Below, one piece after another: positions 6,202 to 7,789 of a stretch of DNA of 7,789 nt. Position 1 is the stretch's first letter; each line of letters starts with the position of its first letter. The notes under the pieces were generated by a model. It was not told the origin of the DNA and did no database searches. It saw only the letters and a program-made list of their open reading frames with translations. The translations under genes were made by a program, and so were the position numbers. Source of the stretch: CAZEZY01 sp964516635 (lineage in GTDB: Bacteria; Pseudomonadota; Gammaproteobacteria; Burkholderiales; Burkholderiaceae_C). The stretch lies in the NCBI GenBank assembly GCA_964516635.1, contig CAZEZY010000114.1, positions 1-7,789 of the forward strand. Direction: 5' to 3'.

Positions 6202-6855
6202 TCACTTGTTGACCGGTGACGCCGGATCGAGCAGCAAAGCCATGATGTGCTTGATCTGCTGTTCGTTCAGAATGCCCTTGGCGCCGGCACGTGGCATCTG
6301 TGAACAGGCGGTGTAAGCGCGGGAGTTCCACAACTTGCCCCAGGTGTATTCCACGATGGGTTTGGCGGCGGCGCTGTTGGGGTCGGTGACGCCACGCAGC
6401 TTGCCGTAGTTGTAGAGGCTGGGGCCCAGATTGCCGAAAGAAATCTCTTCCTTGCTGATCTGGTGGCAGTTGTAACAGTTGCCACCGTTCTCCGAGCCGG
6501 CCTGATCGCTCCAGGTCAAACCTCTCCCGCTCTGGGCGATGCGCTCGCCCTGCTTCCAGTCACCCAGGAACTTGCCATCCGAAGGCCATTTGATGGTCTT
6601 CATCTCGGCTGCCTCGATTTTCTTGGCGAGTTCGTCGGACAAGGGCTTGCCGGCCACATCAGCCTGGGAACACAGATCGTTGGCCATGTCAGGCGCCAGA
6701 CGATCCATTTTCGCGATGCCACGCTCCACGAACGATGCCTTGATGATCTCCTGGGTCATCTTGTCGTATTCGGCGCTGGAAGGCCCGGTGCTGCAGGCCT
6801 GGAGGCCCAGCAACACCGCAGGCACGGCCAAAGCCAGGATGGATTTTTTCATCAT
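6202..6855 (-). CDS. soxX: Sulfur-oxidation c-type cytochrome SoxX, predicted lipoprotein
   Basis: SoxX is the small cytochrome subunit of the periplasmic SoxAX complex; it takes electrons from SoxA during coupling of thiosulfate to SoxY. The 217-residue precursor has one heme c motif CYNCH (127-131), then the family block FGNLGPSLYNYGKLRG (140-155). A likely axial Met187 lies in ACSQMPR, and the ending GILNEQQIKHIMALLLDPASP is typical of SoxX. The N-terminus has Lys-Lys, a hydrophobic stretch and a lipobox-like GLQAC with Cys21, suggesting lipidation. About 100 residues separate it from the heme, an extension relative to short SoxX forms. The start is ATG 6855 (or 6852, directly after it), 9 bases downstream of GGAG (complement of 6865-6868). 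Longer reading to 6915 would run into soxA. It lies 16 bases after soxA and ends at the shared terminator. Confidence 0.95.
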   Translation of the reverse strand: MMKKSILALAVPAVLLGLQACSTGPSSAEYDKMTQEIIKASFVERGIAKMDRLAPDMANDLCSQADVAGKPLSDELAKKIEAAEMKTIKWPSDGKFLGDWKQGERIAQSGRGLTWSDQAGSENGGNCYNCHQISKEEISFGNLGPSLYNYGKLRGVTDPNSAAAKPIVEYTWGKLWNSRAYTACSQMPRAGAKGILNEQQIKHIMALLLDPASPVNK

Positions 6856-6871
6856 GTTCTTGTGCTCCGGT

Positions 6872-7678
6872 TCAGCGCTTGATGGTGGGAACGGCGGAGG
6901 CCGAACCCTTGGCATTCACACCCATGTACACACCGAGTGCAATCGTCACGTCGCTGGCAAAGGTGGGCTCAGGGAAACGCTGCTGGCGGTAGCAGTCGTT
7001 CAGGCGGTGCTGCATGCTCCACATCTGGCCGTTGGACACTCGGTAAGCGGGCCAGGCGGCGAAGCCGACGCCATCGCCCGGATTGCCCGTCAGTTTGGGC
7101 AGATCCTGCAGACGGATGCGTCCGCCATCGATGGCGTGGCAGGAGGCGCAGGAAAAATCGTGTGTGCCAGCGCGCTGGAAAAACAGTCGCTTGCCCACTT
7201 CGTACATGTCACGTTCGGCCTGGTGCTTTTGCGGGAGATTGAACTTCATTCCCTTGGACTGCGCGGAAATCCAGGTGGCCAGCGCCACCACGTTCGCGGT
7301 CTCGCCACGGCCGAAACCGCGGGTGTTCACCTCCTTCTTGGCATCAATGCCCTGCAAGGTTTCCATGCAGGTCATGAGGCGGCTTTCCAGGTCCTGCACA
7401 CGGCCGGTGTCCTTGAAGAAACGGGGCAGTTCAACGAATGCCCCCTTTACCACGCCAGGGCCCTTGCCCAGGTCACACTGCTGCAGAGAAGCGTTCTTCG
7501 GACCACGCTTCTGAGCCCAGAGCTCCTCACCCCTCATTTCGAACAGTTCGGCAGGGTTGCCGTCCTGCAGCATTTCCCGGTACTGGGCGATGCCATCGGC
7601 AGTAGACCCCTGCGCGTACGCAGTGCCCATGGCGCCCAACGCGGCCACAGCTGCCAAGGCTCGGAGGTTGTTTTTCAT
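6872..7678 (-). CDS. soxA: Sulfur-oxidation c-type cytochrome SoxA, single-heme type
   Basis: SoxA carries the catalytic heme of SoxAX, which oxidatively joins thiosulfate to the carrier Cys of SoxY in the periplasm. The 268-residue precursor starts with a Sec-type signal peptide (cleavage likely after AYA, residue 22). It contains one CxxCH heme motif, CASCH (177-181), followed by the RIRLQDLP block (187-194). Cys229 in MQHRLNDCYRQQ corresponds to the cysteine that ligates the active-site heme as a persulfide in characterised SoxA. Cys68 (CDLGKGPG) and Cys104 (LMTCMETLQG) mark the N-terminal domain. There they probably form a disulfide in place of the second heme found in diheme SoxA. A strong GAGGAGA (complement of 7687-7693), 8 bases before the ATG, fixes the start. 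It follows soxZ, from which an intrinsic terminator separates it, and precedes soxX by 16 bases. Confidence 0.96.
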   Translation of the reverse strand: MKNNLRALAAVAALGAMGTAYAQGSTADGIAQYREMLQDGNPAELFEMRGEELWAQKRGPKNASLQQCDLGKGPGVVKGAFVELPRFFKDTGRVQDLESRLMTCMETLQGIDAKKEVNTRGFGRGETANVVALATWISAQSKGMKFNLPQKHQAERDMYEVGKRLFFQRAGTHDFSCASCHAIDGGRIRLQDLPKLTGNPGDGVGFAAWPAYRVSNGQMWSMQHRLNDCYRQQRFPEPTFASDVTIALGVYMGVNAKGSASAVPTIKR

Positions 7679-7698
7679 CGGATTGTTCTCCTCGTTGC

Positions 7699-7724
7699 AA
7701 AAAAAGGCACGGAGCTTCCGTGCC
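7699..7724 (-). terminator. Intrinsic terminator between soxZ and soxA
   Basis: Read on the minus strand, GGCACGGA (complement of 7717-7724) and TCCGTGCC (complement of 7706-7713) form a perfect 8-bp GC-rich stem around a 3-base loop. Seven T residues (complement of 7699-7705) follow directly. This is a classical Rho-independent terminator. It stands 11 bases after the soxZ stop and only about 20 bases before the soxA ATG, inside what is otherwise an operon. It most likely acts as a partial terminator. Confidence 0.88.
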
Positions 7725-7735
7725 CGACCTGAAAA

Positions 7736-7789
7736 TCAGGAAACGGTGGCTTCGTCGGTGCGGGTTTCGCCCTTGTTGTCCACCCACTT
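7736..7789 (-). CDS. soxZ: Thiosulfate carrier subunit SoxZ, last 17 codons only
   Basis: Reading leftward from the window edge, the frame gives KWVDNKGETRTDEATVS and a TGA stop (complement of 7736-7738). The Trp-Val-Asp-Asn-Lys-Gly pattern near the C-terminus resembles the last strand of SoxZ (Paracoccus SoxZ has a TWYDDDGS block there). The position directly upstream of soxA also fits the common soxYZ-A-X order. SoxZ forms the heterodimer with SoxY that carries sulfur intermediates. Too short for certainty from sequence alone, but context makes it likely. Confidence 0.8.
   Translation of the reverse strand, partial: KWVDNKGETRTDEATVS

Noticed and set aside
6856..6915. Longer SoxX beginning inside soxA
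   Set aside because: The added residues would precede the signal sequence and lack a ribosome site; GGAG and ATG at 6855 fit.
7335..7480. Second heme in SoxA
   Set aside because: Cys68 and Cys104 are present, but no CxxCH occurs in the N-terminal domain, so the protein is read as single-heme.
6539..7732. 397-codon open frame on the plus strand across soxX and soxA
   Set aside because: It lies antisense to two well recognised cytochromes and shows no family features; high GC content produces such long antisense frames.
1..7789. Mobile element, CRISPR, phage, toxin-antitoxin or novel defence system
   Set aside because: Essentially all sequence is explained by purL, a flavodoxin, an ABC importer operon and sox genes, with short gaps, no repeats of the needed kind and no sign of transfer.

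Overview
The window looks like a chromosomal segment of a GC-rich betaproteobacterium, most likely Burkholderiales (Comamonadaceae-like). The reasons are the PurL N-terminus, the branched-chain-type ABC transporter architecture and the Sox proteins, whose sequence style resembles facultative thiosulfate oxidisers of that group. This placement is by recognition of protein families, not by a database search. No mobile element, CRISPR array, tRNA or rRNA was seen.

Layout. (1) 1-709, minus strand: the first 236 codons of purL (purine biosynthesis), cut by the window edge. (2) 710-832: a divergent intergenic region with a small inverted repeat and weak promoter-like boxes. (3) 833-1303, plus: a MioC-type small flavodoxin. 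(4) 1404-6121, plus: a complete five-gene HAAT (branched-chain amino acid type) ABC importer operon. Its order is periplasmic binding protein, livH-like permease, livM-like permease, livG-like ATPase and livF-like ATPase. A strong hairpin with features of a terminator or attenuator lies after the binding-protein gene. (5) 6145-6174: a 13-bp hairpin between convergent operons, probably a shared bidirectional terminator. (6) 6202-7789, minus: the end of a sulfur-oxidation (sox) operon reading soxZ (only its last 17 codons) - soxA - soxX. A textbook intrinsic terminator stands between soxZ and soxA.

How the genes work together. The importer binds a solute in the periplasm, passes it through the two permeases and powers transport with the two ATPases; its substrate cannot be read from sequence. 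SoxAX is the c-type cytochrome complex that oxidatively couples thiosulfate to the SoxY subunit of SoxYZ in the periplasm, the first step of the Sox cycle. No functional link between the importer and sox is shown; they are convergent, separately transcribed units.

No previously undescribed system is evident. The most interesting points are regulatory: the soxZ/soxA terminator sits about 20 nt before the soxA start and leaves almost no room for a separate promoter, and there is a parallel attenuator-like hairpin after the binding-protein gene. Also of note are a predicted lipoprotein SoxX, a MioC-type flavodoxin with an Asn where the phosphate loop usually has Gly, and the absence of soxB directly after soxX.
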